Below, one piece after another: positions 11,061-22,190 of a stretch of 64,000 nucleotides of DNA (positions are counted from its first letter, which is position 1; each line of letters begins with the position of its first letter). The stretch lies in assembly GCA_007258455.2 (NCBI GenBank), contig VDFB02358134.1:209743394-209807393 (forward strand), read 5' to 3'. The stretch is from Sequoia sempervirens (taxonomy: Eukaryota > Streptophyta > Pinopsida > Cupressales > Cupressaceae). A model generated the notes under the pieces. It was not told the DNA's origin and ran no database searches. It worked only from the letters and a program-made list of their open reading frames with translations. The translations under genes were made by a program, and so were the position numbers.

Positions 11061-11800
11061 TCTTTAACGCATCTAAGACTAGGTTTTATGAAAAAAAATC
11101 TCTATTCAAGGTTTAATTACCTACCAAGGGGTTTGACTGTGGAAAAACCCCCATTAGACCAACTTTTTAAAGTTGTTTTGTAGGAATTTTTTGAGATCTG
11201 GAATCAGGTTTCTATCAGAAATTGTTGTGTAAGTGTCAAGGCATAGATCTGAGTTTTGGGATTGCAAAAATTAGAAAGAGGATTGATTCACTATGCATGG
11301 TGAATGATTCCACCCTAAGATACAAATTTGAGTCAGATGCAATTTCAGATCCCCAACTATTAGAAAAAATGTTCTGTACAGAAAAGTCCTGATCTGGGAC
11401 TGATTCACCCAGGGTTACGAATGAGTCCCAATCAGCCCAAGTTCAGATTTCATCAACTTTTTAGATTGTTCTCTAGTCCTTTACAAATTTTTAGGTCCAC
11501 ATATTTTGATAAACAACTTTCTATTTGGTTAAAAGTTGCATTTTTGTTCATTATTTTAACCTTTTTGCAGCAACACTACGTTTTAAAACAAAACATAAAT
11601 CTTAGTTTTGCATTCATTTTCAGTTATTTAGATTAGTCAATTACATTTAGTTAAGTCCATTTACATTAAACAACATTGCATACATCATAATTTGAATGAT
11701 ACATTAGCATTTTCGGCCCTATCTCCCTTCTTTTAGGTGAAAAACCCTAGAAGTGGAAGAGTACTCCATAGGGCCCTAAAAATCTATGTTTCATAGTTCA
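11061..11800 (+). mobile_element. Truncated second leader after the G1 LTR
   Basis: It contains CAAGGTTTAATTACC and AAGGGGTTTGAC (11,107-11,135), which in G2 lie just inside the 5' LTR (from ~51,450). At 11,710-11,800 it repeats the G1 leader of 754-850. Similarity stops near 11,800. Thus the LTR at 10,315 is followed by another internal region, not by plain flank. A shared LTR between two tandem elements, or ectopic recombination, would explain this. Hairpins lie at 11,280-11,313 and 11,396-11,429. Confidence 0.6.
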
Positions 11801-12659
11801 CTCAACCCATTCTAAAAACTACTCCTATCAAACCCAATTGAAACTCACCAACTTGCTATTTTGTAAAAATATCAAATGTGATTATGAGAAGATGCTACCT
11901 TGGATACTAGTTCATTTAGGTCAAGTGAATATGTGTGCAAGAGGGTTTTACATCATTTTAATTTCTTCACCAAATATCAAGCATCAAAGTTGACATTTCT
12001 ATAGTTCTAGAAATGATGTCTTCAAATTGGGTAAAATCCATTTGGTTTTGGTTTTGAAAATATACCAAATGAGATGTTGGGACCCTGCAAAATTTTCATG
12101 AAAGCACATTAAGATGGGAAAAATCTGAGACACTAATTGGTTTGTCACGACACACTTTATGTTGCTTAATATTGTCCTCCAAAGTTGACCCTTTTGGGAG
12201 TTTTAACACTGTGTAAACAACAAACCTTCCTAGAACCCTTCAACTTGGCCTTTTGAAACTTTGGAAAATTAGATAGTAGGAAGCTAAAAAATAGGTGTAC
12301 TTGCTCACATATGTCAGATAAACATGCTTGCAAGGTGATTTTGTGTGAAATTGCATTGGCTTCATTTTGTGAATTTTCAAAGTGGGCCACTGGAGTGGAT
12401 TTTTCAATCATACTTTTGAGTGCTAAAATCAACTTCTTCACTATGAGAGCCTTAAATTTTTCCAAAATTTGCATGAAATTTTAGGCTCTAATAGGAAAAA
12501 AGAGGGCAACAAGAAGAGTGTACAAGAAGAGATTTATTTCTAGGAAAGAAAAAATTGGACTTGCCCTTGCTCTAGAATAAGTGTCCAAGACTCCATCAGC
12601 CTCTTGTGTGCCAAGTTTCAAACATGCACCTCCACCATTTCAAGAATATCCTACTAGGA
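11801..12659. other. No gene recognised
   Basis: The similarity to the gypsy leader ends here. The short open frames (for example 12,166-12,474 on the minus strand) show no domain features. Confidence 0.4.
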
Positions 12660-14011
12660 GGAGGTAAGAAAATATAAATTTGTAAGTTTCAAGAAGCCTA
12701 CCAAGCCTATTGAAACCCCCTTTAACCATCCTTTTGTTCCAAAGCAATCTATTGTGCAAGGGGTATGCAAGCACAAATTTTTTATTTTCAAGAATCCCAA
12801 TCAACCCCTTGAAACTCCCATCCAACCTGTTGTGCCATCAAGTGGATCTTCTATGTTGGAGATGCTAAGTTTTGTGAACCCCCATTCCTCACAAAAACCT
12901 ATCCTTGAGGATGATCAACCTTTTACTCCTATTGAGTAGTTTTGGGATAGGAGTGAAGAGGTTGTTTTTGTGGAGCCTTCATGTGCTCTTTAAAATGAGT
13001 GTCTTGGTTTGTTGCAAGAAAAAATTCAAGATGAAATAGTATTACAACAACAAGACATTAAAATGGTAAAAATAATTGATACAGTAGAGGAATCATTCCT
13101 CTCATTTGATTCCCTCCCTTATTTTGTTGAGGATGAGGAGGATAGATTAGTTGTACCTACATCAGTTGAATCTTCCAAACAACTTTGTCTGGGCTTGATG
13201 GTTGAAGAAAACTCCATGGTTTTGGATCATCAACAACAAATGTGTTTATCCCCTATTATTATGGATGAAGATCCCCAATCTATTGAATTCTACAATTTAG
13301 AGGTGGATGACCTCTATTGGGATGTTATAGAAACCTTTTTTTAAGGTTTAAATACCAAATAATCACCCCCAAAAGAGAAGTTTTGAGGGAAACAACATAA
13401 GAATAAAGAGGCATCAGAGGACTTTGCAACCATTACATGCCACGAGTTTGATTTTTTTGCAGCTTGTTTCCAAAAGGAAATTATAAAAGAGAGACAATTT
13501 TAAGAATTCAATTCTTCACACAAGGTGTCTCATAAGTCTAAGGTATGTGTTGATGAAGTGTGCATCATTACAAGTAATCATGAGGTTTGTTGGTTTTTTG
13601 TTGTCCATGAATGTAGCAATGTTGAATATGCGGTCTTCATTCAAAATGAAGATGTGACTTTTGGCATTAGGGATAATGTGACTGAGTTAGAGTGCTTCAC
13701 ATGGAACCAAAACACTGAAAAAATCCACCATTGAGAAGCCACACATTTTTTGGGAGAGTGATGCTCTCGTTGTTCAATTTTATAGTATGCCCAAGTTTCA
13801 AAGTTTCTCTTTTGAGGTGCATAAAGAAGAAGTTCCTTGTGTAGATCAAAAATCTGATTTTTCTTATTTTACATTGCAATGTGAGCTAGAAACATTCTCT
13901 TTTTATTCTAGTTCATGCAATGAAGAGGTTAGAAATGATGAAATTGGCCTATCCTTTTGTGAGGTGAGTTCTCTTCCTTCTATAGAAGGTTCTTTTGTGG
14001 ATGTTGACTAA
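12660..14011 (+). pseudogene. Unidentified acidic ORF, broken
   Basis: The frame contains a short tandem protein repeat (FKKPTKPIETPF, later FKNPNQPLETPI) from ~12,668. It then runs through acidic stretches (open 13,009-13,344, with FDSLPYFVEDEEDR) and, in changing frames, to 13,787-14,011 (FEVHKEEVPC). Stops near 12,938 and 12,991 and shifts after 13,344 show decay. Composition (Asp/Glu/Ser-rich, no domain) resembles the gag-position ORFs of G1 and G2, and it follows a truncated leader of that type. It may therefore be a third, diverged version. I do not recognise it otherwise. Confidence 0.35.
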
Positions 14012-14640
14012 TCTTCAAAAAAGTTCACCCCTACTACTGTATGTTCACCTAAGGCACCCTTGTTAGATGAGTCTAACACTTGCCTCATATGGTTTCCTTG
14101 AAATGGAAAAAATTATAGTGAAGCGATCATTCACCTTGCAAGCATTTTGTGCAGTTACATGCATGTTGGTAGCAGTTTTTAGTGGTTGTAGCTAGGTGAG
14201 GTTTGTAACTATGGTTTGAGGGAGATCAACTCCTTCAAAAGATTCATCTTTGATAGAAGCAAGCTTCCACTCTTTTCTTTCTATTAGTTCTATATATATA
14301 TTGTAAATATCTTGCTTTCCATGAAGTGTATTTGCACACCCTACATTCTCCATAAGGGAATGTATGCTCTTAGCTTCCATGCTTTCCTCTAAGTGTAGCT
14401 ACACATGGTTTTTTTTACTTTGAGGAGGCCCAATATTGAAGTTTTCCCCTTCATGACTTTGTGCCCAAAGGACCAATAAGGCCTCTAGATCCCATGATTA
14501 GTAGGCAATCATCTCGTAAAATTCATCATTAATGTTGACATTTCATGCCCCCCTTTGATGCCACATTATTGATAACCAATATGAGAAATTCCCCATGGGC
14601 CATCTTGCATGTTTTCTCCTTGAAGTTTCCTAAATTTTTC
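14012..14640. other. No gene recognised
   Basis: No coding or repeat signal was found on either strand apart from short shadow ORFs. Confidence 0.4.
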
Positions 14641-15850
14641 TAAGTCCTAGAATTTTGGGTTTTTAGACTGTCTCTTACTCACTTACCTTACATGCCTTCT
14701 TCCTTGCTCCTTCTTCCTTCCCTTTCTAATTTAAGTATTTTGGTTTTCAGCCTTCACCCTTACCATTTACCCTTTACTAATTCCCTCTCCTCTTCCATTT
14801 TTTTGTTTCTGCTTTTGGCCTTTAGCCTTCAGTCTTTCCCCTTCCCTCTTCCCTCTCCTCATTCCTTTCTTCCTTCGCTCTTTGTCCTTCAGCCTTCACC
14901 CTTGCACCTTACCTTCAGAGGTAAGAGGTAAGGTTTCCCTCTAACCTTTGAAATCTTCAAACTTTTCTCTTCTTCAACTGTCTCCTTCCATTTTCCTTCT
15001 CATTGTTGCCTTAACTCCAAAATCTAACTAACTGATAGGGTTTCGTGTTTTGACCTTCAACCTTCCCCTTTCCCTCTTACCTTTCTTTAGTAAGAGGTAT
15101 CTCATTCCCCCAACCTTAGACCTTTGAAATTATAAGGTCTAATGCCCAATACTTCCTTTCTTTGTTGCGGTTTCCTCCTCTCTTCTTCCTTTGGTATTTG
15201 GTAAGCGATAAGCCTGACGCTTGACATCCATTGACCCAATGCCAGATATCTGATGAATCAAAGTATGAAATTTGATGTACATTGTAAGGTTGATGCCTGA
15301 CCTCCTATTTCCTAATCATCGACAATGATAAATGCATTTTTAGGGCTTCAGACCATTTTTTCATGCTTCTAAAGGCTATTTTTTGAGATCGATGCCTAAC
15401 CATCTCGCATTTTGACATGTTTTTTGGGTATTTTTGAGGCCCAATTTGACTTTTGGGCACCCATATTTTATTCCTTAGCTTCAAGGAAAACATTAGTTTC
15501 CTCCCATACCTTTTTCAAGTGGATTTCATGGGCGCTCATGACCATTTCTTGTTGTTTGTTGACTTTACTAACATATCTATGCTCTAATCGTGATTTTCAT
15601 GGATGACTCAATTTTCATGCCATAAGCTTCATTGCTAACCCTAGTTAGGGTTTGGTTTTTGTTTCTCAATTATTCCTGTCTATAAAGGTAAAAAATGTAT
15701 TCATTTCAAGGGTTGTTCTTCCTCTGGCTCCTCTAGGTTTTTTCTTTTGTAAATTGTATTTCACACTCTTCCATTGTAAATATTGGATTTTTCCTCTACA
15801 TTAATGGAATGGATCAAGTTTTCCTCTTCTAAACTCTTTTTTGTTTGAGT
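14641..15850 (+). repeat. LTR-like block with CT-rich tract
   Basis: A long pyrimidine-rich tract (about 14,690-14,900, many CTTCC/CTTTC runs) is followed by a TATA-like site (CTATAAAGG near 15,680) and an AT-rich stretch (TTGTAAATATTGG, ATTAATGGAATGG). That layout is common in plant gypsy LTRs. No matching second LTR, primer site or target duplication was found, so a solo or fragmentary LTR is only a possibility. Confidence 0.3.
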
Positions 15851-17690
15851 AAGTTTATTACCTTGCATATGTGAGTGTTTATTTCATTTTTATGTATACA
15901 TGTTTGAGTTAAAATTATTTTCAACTGTTGTGTTGAGAAACTATCTTTCCTTCCAATTCCTTGCAAACCCTAACCTTCTTATATGCCTCTGAAATTCAAC
16001 TAAATAGAGAGTTGTGAAAGTCCCCTTACCCTTCTTCAATGATGTATTATTTAGTCTAGGTCAAGAAGAAACAACCTTCCATGTCAGTGTATCACATCCA
16101 TTTTCCCTTTCATGTTCCCCTTCTCCCCTTTTCCTTGTGAGCTATTAGTGGTAGAATTTCATGTGTTGGGTTGGATTAGCACATTGCATTGGGATTGAGA
16201 AATGAATTCAAAATTCTCCAAAGTTTCAAACTCATATGCACAAAGGTCCCATGCCTTGAGGTCATTTACATTGTGTCATTGGAATGCTGAGATTCATGCT
16301 CAATGGGGTGAAATTTCATGTGAAAATAGTGCCCATAATAAAAAATAAAGGGAAAACTAAATACCCATTGTAGAGGAGGGGGACTAACTATTTAGGACCT
16401 CAGGTCATGAGAGGGTATAGAACAATCAATTTCCTAATCAACCTCACTCTAAGGATTGTTTAAGGTAAGATTGATGTTTGAGAGGGTGCAAAGGAAGGAC
16501 AACTAATTTGTCTCTATCCTTTTATCAACCTGACAAATTAAGAAACTAGGTGAGAAAATTCTTGAGTCTAGACTATAACCTAGACAACTCTTTGTGAGTA
16601 CAAAGTACAGTCAAAGAGTAATAGGGAATTCACTAACTACCTAATAAGTATAGTTTTATGCGATGATGAGAGACATAAAAGAGCTAAACTACTAAGATAA
16701 AAAGGAGAATACTTTAACTTAAAAGGTGGAGTTTGATAACAACAAAGGTGGTAGAAACCAAAATTACGATCGGTCGAGCCTCCCACAAGCGCCTCATGAA
16801 CATGATACCTACACATAGCAAAAAAGGGAAAAAATTTGGGGCTATTTTGGGGCTTTCCATAGTCAAACCCCCATTTCGATGTTCCTACCTCCACGGATAG
16901 CTAGAATAGCCATGAATAGAGAAAGTATGATAAAGGAAAGCACTAAAAGGGATAATAGCAAGTAATGCTAACAACAATATGATACTAAACCAAATAGTGA
17001 TGCTATGTAAAATGGATATCACCTCCCCAACAAAATGCCCTCAAGTACATTAAGGGAGATGTGAGCTCGTAAGTTTGTAGATTCCAATGTTGCTACAACA
17101 ACTAGAGGAGAAAAACTAGTAGAGTGTTGACTTGGAGCTTCAAAAATGAAGAAAGTGTCATGAAATGCTTAAGAAAGTGTGTAGAATTGTGAAGTTAGAT
17201 TGAAAAAGTGTGAAGAAGATGAAGTGGATGTGAAGGATATTCTTTTGAAGGTGAATAGAATCCCAAAAGAGTTGTTTGAGTTTGGTCAGGGGTGTAGGGG
17301 CATTACGCTTCGTTGCTAATGGAGAAGTGTAACACCTTTGCAAATTCCAAAGGTCAGAATCCTATCAAGATGATAACAAGCATGCAAATTTCCATGAGTT
17401 GTGCTCATGTCCCTGATAGAAATTCCCCCACCGATATTACAAACAACCGCTAAGTGGGTGGGAAGTGGATGGATGAAGTGGAATAGATTATTTGAGTTTG
17501 ATTTTTCTAAGATAAGAGGGTGTAAATGGGGAATTTTCAAGGGATACAAATTCACTCCATTACATATTACCTTGACTTTAGCAAGCATATGTGTTACCAA
17601 ATGCAAGGTAAAGTAGATTGAAAGAGTTTAGACAAAATATACTTGAACCATTGAGGAAGCAGACTACAATTTGACACACTTGAAAGAATA
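15851..17690. other. No gene recognised
   Basis: Short open frames such as 16,637-16,894 (minus) and 17,316-17,606 (minus) have no recognisable motifs, no shared frame with neighbours and no flanking signals. Confidence 0.4.
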
Positions 17691-17699
17691 GGAAGAGGA

Positions 17700-17990
17700 G
17701 TTGGCCCCATAGGTACTCAGCCCCAAGGAGAGTTGAATAAATGCATGGTAGGTCTTTAAACTTATGGAAGTGTGAACAAAAGGGATGCGTAGGTTCTTGG
17801 TACTACAAAGTTGAACAAAGAGATCTCACAGGATGTAAGCATTTTATAGGTCCTTCAACTTACAAGGAGGCACCCCCAGGTGCTCGGTCCTAAAGAAAGC
17901 TAGATGTGAGAGGCTCCACAGAGTGTGATAGGGCCTTATAGGTACTCAATCTTGCAAGGTTTATTGAAAAGTAGCTTCATAGGTGCACCT
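17700..17990. repeat. Degenerate tandem array with AGGTxCT core
   Basis: Seven or so related segments occur, each with a core close to ATAGGTACTCAACTTACAAGG. Cores begin near 17,712, 17,750, 17,789, 17,849, 17,879, 17,939 and 17,973. Spacing is irregular (about 30-60 bp). The surrounding sequence gives no coding signal. Confidence 0.45.
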
Positions 17991-19050
17991 GCAAAGCAAC
18001 ATGTTAATCCACAAACAAAACATGTTTGATAACAAAAATCCACACAAGAAAATAGTAATACAGTCACATAGACAATCAAAAATTGAAGGAGAAGCTTTCA
18101 AAGGGGTCCCTTTAGAACCCTTCAAAAGAAAAGGGGTCCACTTGAGGGACGCTTTTTTTGAAAGCAATAACATTTTGAAAAGAGATATAACTTTTTCTCT
18201 AATGATTCTAGCATCAAGGAATCCATCTAAAAGATTTCTTTCATCAAGGAATTTCAATAGAAAGAATGCTCCCTCACAAGGGAATGTATTCAAACTTCTT
18301 CATTAGAAAAAGTACTCCCTTCTTGAAGGAAATTTTTTTAGATTCTATCTTACGAATCCATGATGAAAGAAATTTTTTTCTTGGGATCCATGTTGAAGAA
18401 TGTAATTTTTGAAAAAATAGGATTTTCAGCAAGGGATTCACTGGCCACCAAATACACCTTTTGAAAATTGAAATAGTATGATAGTCCCATCTGAGAATGG
18501 TGCATGTTGAACTCAAAAGCACATGACATCCTAAGGAGAGAAAATTGAGAATGAGAGTGATGTTGTGGCCCGAAGAACATGAAAAGATATAACCATGGTA
18601 TTGTTTTCATGCATGTAAGGGACAACACATAAGCACCACAACATCACAAAGCAAGTGAAGAAAATATAACATAAACAAAAAAACATACATCAAGAGATAG
18701 GGGGATTTGATAATTTGAGGTCAGAGCTACTCATAAATATAAATAGATATTATATAATAATATATAAATGAACTATTATCAACCCCCTACTATATCAAAC
18801 CATGTGAAGAAAGTTACGTGAAAACAAAATAAAAATAAAAAATTGGGTCAATATGGAAGGGGGGCCTAAATTCTCCTAACACTTTGCATCTTCCCCAATT
18901 GTCGAAAATTAAGGCACAACAAAGAAAAGAATGATGTGACAAATAGAAGAATTTTTACAACAAAAAAACACTCTCGTATCCAAGCACCTACAAGGGTGAC
19001 AATTGTCCTCCAAGAACACATAAAACAAGTATGGGGAAACAAAACACACA
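17991..19050. other. No gene recognised; small inverted segments
   Basis: From ~18,070 to 18,450 there are several short repeats such as CATCAAGGAAT and AAGGGGTCC. They do not form a clear element border. No domain is visible in the open frames on either strand. Confidence 0.35.
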
Positions 19051-20489
19051 CAAATATAATCTATAGATAAAGAAGATGTGGACCCCTAGTCCTCATCAAC
19101 CAAGAGGTTATTGTTCTCCAAATCTAGATCATTATAAGGGGAGAGTAGAAGAGCCTACAAGGACGAGATAGCAAGGAGGGTACCCTTAGACTCTCTTGCG
19201 ATAAGAGCCAAGGAAGATGGCCCCTCGAGGTCTTCTTCAGTCATTTCCTATGAGGTAGACATCAACGATCTCATAAAGATTTCCCATAGATCTAGGATTT
19301 CATCTACCAAGTTGAACATGCACTTTATGGGAGTGCCATGCATCAATTGAGCAAGAAATGAAGGAGGTTCCTGAGATCCAATGCCAACCTCATCAAAGGA
19401 CTCAGAAGGATTTAAAAACTCTGAGCCTCCATCACTAGGACAATGCAAGCCAACATAGAACCAACTTTCGAAGAAGGTGATCCCTTCTTCCAACCCCCAT
19501 TGCAAGCAAGGTCATCTTCCAACTTGCACTTCATAGGAGGATGTGAGATACCCATAGATGAAGTAGAAGGTGAGGAGGAAGAGGATAAAACTATAGTGGA
19601 CACCACCAAGGTATTTGGCATGTCCATGGGTTTGGGGAAAGGTGGGATGTCCTAAAGAGATGGCAAGAGGGGAGGCTCAGTTGAAGGAGAAATGAAAAAT
19701 TGCACCTTTTTAGGTTGAGGATCATTCACACTCGTAGGGGGAGCCAAAAGCAAGATTGAGTTGGATGGAACTAAAGTAGAAGGGATGAAAGAGGAGGATA
19801 CAATAGAAGATGCCAAAATAGAAGCTACTATCTCCCCTCCCTCCTATAAGGTGGCCTACTCAATGGATAGAACCTTCCTTCGATGCTTACACTCACACAC
19901 AAGGTAGTTTCTTTGGCTTTGGGAGCTAGAGGATGCAACCTGAGGTACAATAGGAGGCTCCCATTTAGTCATCCTAGTATCTATCACATCTGTTTTTGGT
20001 GGAGGGAGTGACTCCTCGATAGGAACAAGAGTAGATGCAACAACACATAGTGAAGCAGACTCGAGTACCTTAGTACCAGGCCTCTCCCCATTTTCTACCC
20101 TAGTGGTAGGAATGGAAGGAAGTCATGGAGGCCAAGACATAAGTGGATCCATGGGGACCCTTCCCCTTACAATACATATGGGTTGAGGCACTGTGGGAAA
20201 GACAAGAAGGTCAAACACTTAACGCTTGGAATTTTTCCAAGAAGGCACCATTGGACTCCCCAAAATATGCATAGGGGTAGAAAGTTGAAGGTGTTGTAGT
20301 AGGGTGAGAGGAAGAGGTAGGTGACACTACAAAGGAATAAGAAGGTCCCTAAGCACGGGTAGGCTTCCTCTTCCTCTTTTGTGAGGAAGAGGCGACTTTC
20401 CATTGTGCTACAAGGTAAGTCACTTTTGGCTACACCTTTCCACTAGTCTTATAAACATAATTTTGATAAAGTAGGTTCATTCTTAGGGG

Positions 20490-21138
20490 ACATAGACTGA
20501 TCAAGGAGGGAAAAAAATGATCCAATGAATACCCCTGCGTGATACCAATGGATGATATCCAATGTCGTGCACAACATGCACTACACCTTCAAGGGAAAAT
20601 TTCAAACACTTATCAATAGCAGAAGTGAATCCATTCATGGAAACTAGCCACGAGATGCCTAGTTTCACCTTGAATAAGTCAGATTCTAAAATGATGTGAA
20701 AGGTAGTATTTATAGTCCTAGGTCCTACTAGGATGAAAACAGATATAGAGCCATAAGGAGCAAGAGAGAGACCATCATGGGTATGTATAGTGGTCCTCTA
20801 TAATAATGTTCACACAACTCATGAGGTCCACAAGGACTCTTGTCACAATGTTTCCATTGACATAAGCGAGAATGTACAAAGGAGAAGCTTTGTTATTCAT
20901 GGGTAGTTCCTGTGATGTAAACATTATATTTGGTGAACTAGTCATAGGTTGAGAGGAATGATTGTGAGTGAACAAAACCACATTTATGTATGTTGAGGCC
21001 TTGGGAGAAGCACCAGCAGGATCAATAATTAATTTCATAGAGTGAGACAAAAATGGTTTTATATAAATCTACAATTCACTATTCGCCTTAGCCACAAACT
21101 TGTTCACATTCTGCTTTTTACCATCAAGGTGGATGGTA
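20490..21138 (-). pseudogene. G3 aspartic protease
   Basis: The translation contains PLYILAYVNGNIVTRVLVD and LMSCVNIII. The expected motif in this family is a VD-x-G-S-S-V-NII type. Gly is Met here, so the active site is damaged. The C-terminal half is well kept, with RTINTTFHIILESDLFKVKL, WLVSMNGFTSAIDKCLKFPL and GVVHVVHDIGY; at least one frameshift is needed after CLKFPL. These blocks are typical of a widespread plant gypsy protease. The domain would process Gag-Pol. Confidence 0.78.
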
Positions 21139-21941
21139 GGGTATGTGTAGGATCATGATGGGCCAAAAAGTGGCAATATGATGGGTATGTGTAGGGTATG
21201 TGGCTGATGGCTTTTGTTTTACCCAAAATTGATGAAACAAAAATAGTTTTTAAAGGAGATTCTTAGCTTTCCACCAATATAAATTATTCTGTACTTTGAA
21301 TTTAATAGATAATTATTATTCCTTTTCTATTTGAATTATGACTAAAGTCCTTATTGATAGGTTGATTGAAAAATATCTATATCTTTTAAATGGTATCATA
21401 TTTTTTGAATTTAAAACATGCATCACATTCTATGCTTCACATACTTTAGGATTAAAAAATAAAAAATTGAATTTCATGAAGTTTTGACCAAGTTAAGGTG
21501 GTCAAACATACGAGTTTTTATATTTTGTAAAAGTTGTAATAAAAAATTCATAATTAATTATTTACTTAGAAAAATATGACAAAAAATATGCATCACATCA
21601 AGACATGAGTCCTCTACTTATATCTAAAATATTTTTAAAAATATTATTATTTTATTGTGGTTTGGGTGGTCAGACAGACACCTACTTCTTATTTTTTCCC
21701 TCAAATTTTAGTACTACTGCATTGAAATTTCAAATTTTCACCAAATATATTTTTTATTTTTAAAAATAAACCTAGTAGTTTAGAAACTACATTCAATTTT
21801 CTACAGATTCTATTCTTACATATTTTTGAAATAATATAGATAACTTATTCAAATTTTTACATCAAGTTGTCTAACTCTGATTTTTCTAAATTTTTTGCCA
21901 CTTAAGGTCCTCCTTTTTCCATGATGATCCTGCACATGCCC
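21139..21941 (+). mobile_element. MITE-A: 803-bp TIR element in G3
   Basis: It begins GGGTATGTGTAGGATCATGA and ends with the inverse (ATGATCCTGCACATGCCC). Terminal inverted repeats extend ~37 bp inward to TGGCA/TGCCA. It shares the whole length with MITE-B (inverted) and MITE-C (same orientation). Flanking tetranucleotides are GGTA and AGTA, one mismatch from a 4-bp duplication. It separates G3 gag from protease. It has no ORF of note and is probably non-autonomous. Confidence 0.82.
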
Positions 21942-22190
21942 AGTACTGTTGTTAATTGGATCTTGTATCTCATGATGTAGGTGCATACAATGTTCAGTAT
22001 CATGCCCATGGATACAATCGTATTGGCAAAACACATTTCCATCATACTAGTTAGGATAAGGCTCTTTAAGAGGTAGAGGATCTTCGAAGGTTATAACTTT
22101 ATCCTTTAATAGTTTTTGCAAAATAGAAGAAGAAGATTTAGATAATTTTGTGAGTTTTGTCTCTTGCACTTGAGGCCTTTTTCATTGAAT
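21942..22190 (-). pseudogene. G3 gag C-terminus with zinc knuckle
   Basis: The minus frame reads LTKLSKSSSSILQKLLKDKV, then PLPLKEPYPN, a stop, and FCQYDCIHGHDTEHCMHLHHEI. The last part is the C-x2-H-x4-H-x4-C-type knuckle of plant gypsy Gag (usually CxYHxxxGHDTExC). The first His is Asp here. The knuckle packages element RNA. The upstream capsid part is not found to the right. Confidence 0.75.

Larger units (their letters stand above)
19051..22190 (-). mobile_element. G3: gypsy gag/protease relic, split by MITE-A
   Basis: On the minus strand a gag C-terminus with a zinc knuckle (22,190 to 21,942) is followed, after a TIR element (21,139-21,941), by protease (21,138 to ~20,490). A poorly conserved linker region then runs to ~19,050. 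No RT, RNase H or integrase is seen to the left, so the relic is gag-protease only. It belongs to a gypsy group different from G1/G2, because it has a normal zinc-knuckle gag. Confidence 0.7.

Noticed and set aside
14692..14931. Leu/Ser/Phe-rich ORF as a signal-anchored protein
   Set aside because: It is a translation of the CT-rich tract; composition follows from base content.
16371..16640. Further copies of the gypsy hairpin motif (GGGGGACTAACT)
   Set aside because: There is no complementary second arm at suitable distance.
16637..16894. Cys-containing minus-strand ORF as part of a gypsy integrase
   Set aside because: No HHCC or DDE motif, and neighbouring frames give no continuation.
18274..18628. 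Overlapping minus-strand ORFs with aromatic-rich protein
   Set aside because: They lie in a region of small repeated segments, lack motifs and have matching-length ORFs on the other strand.
19248..19655. Acidic plus-strand and Ser-rich minus-strand ORFs as host genes
   Set aside because: They best fit the low-complexity linker region of the G3 relic and show no recognisable domain.
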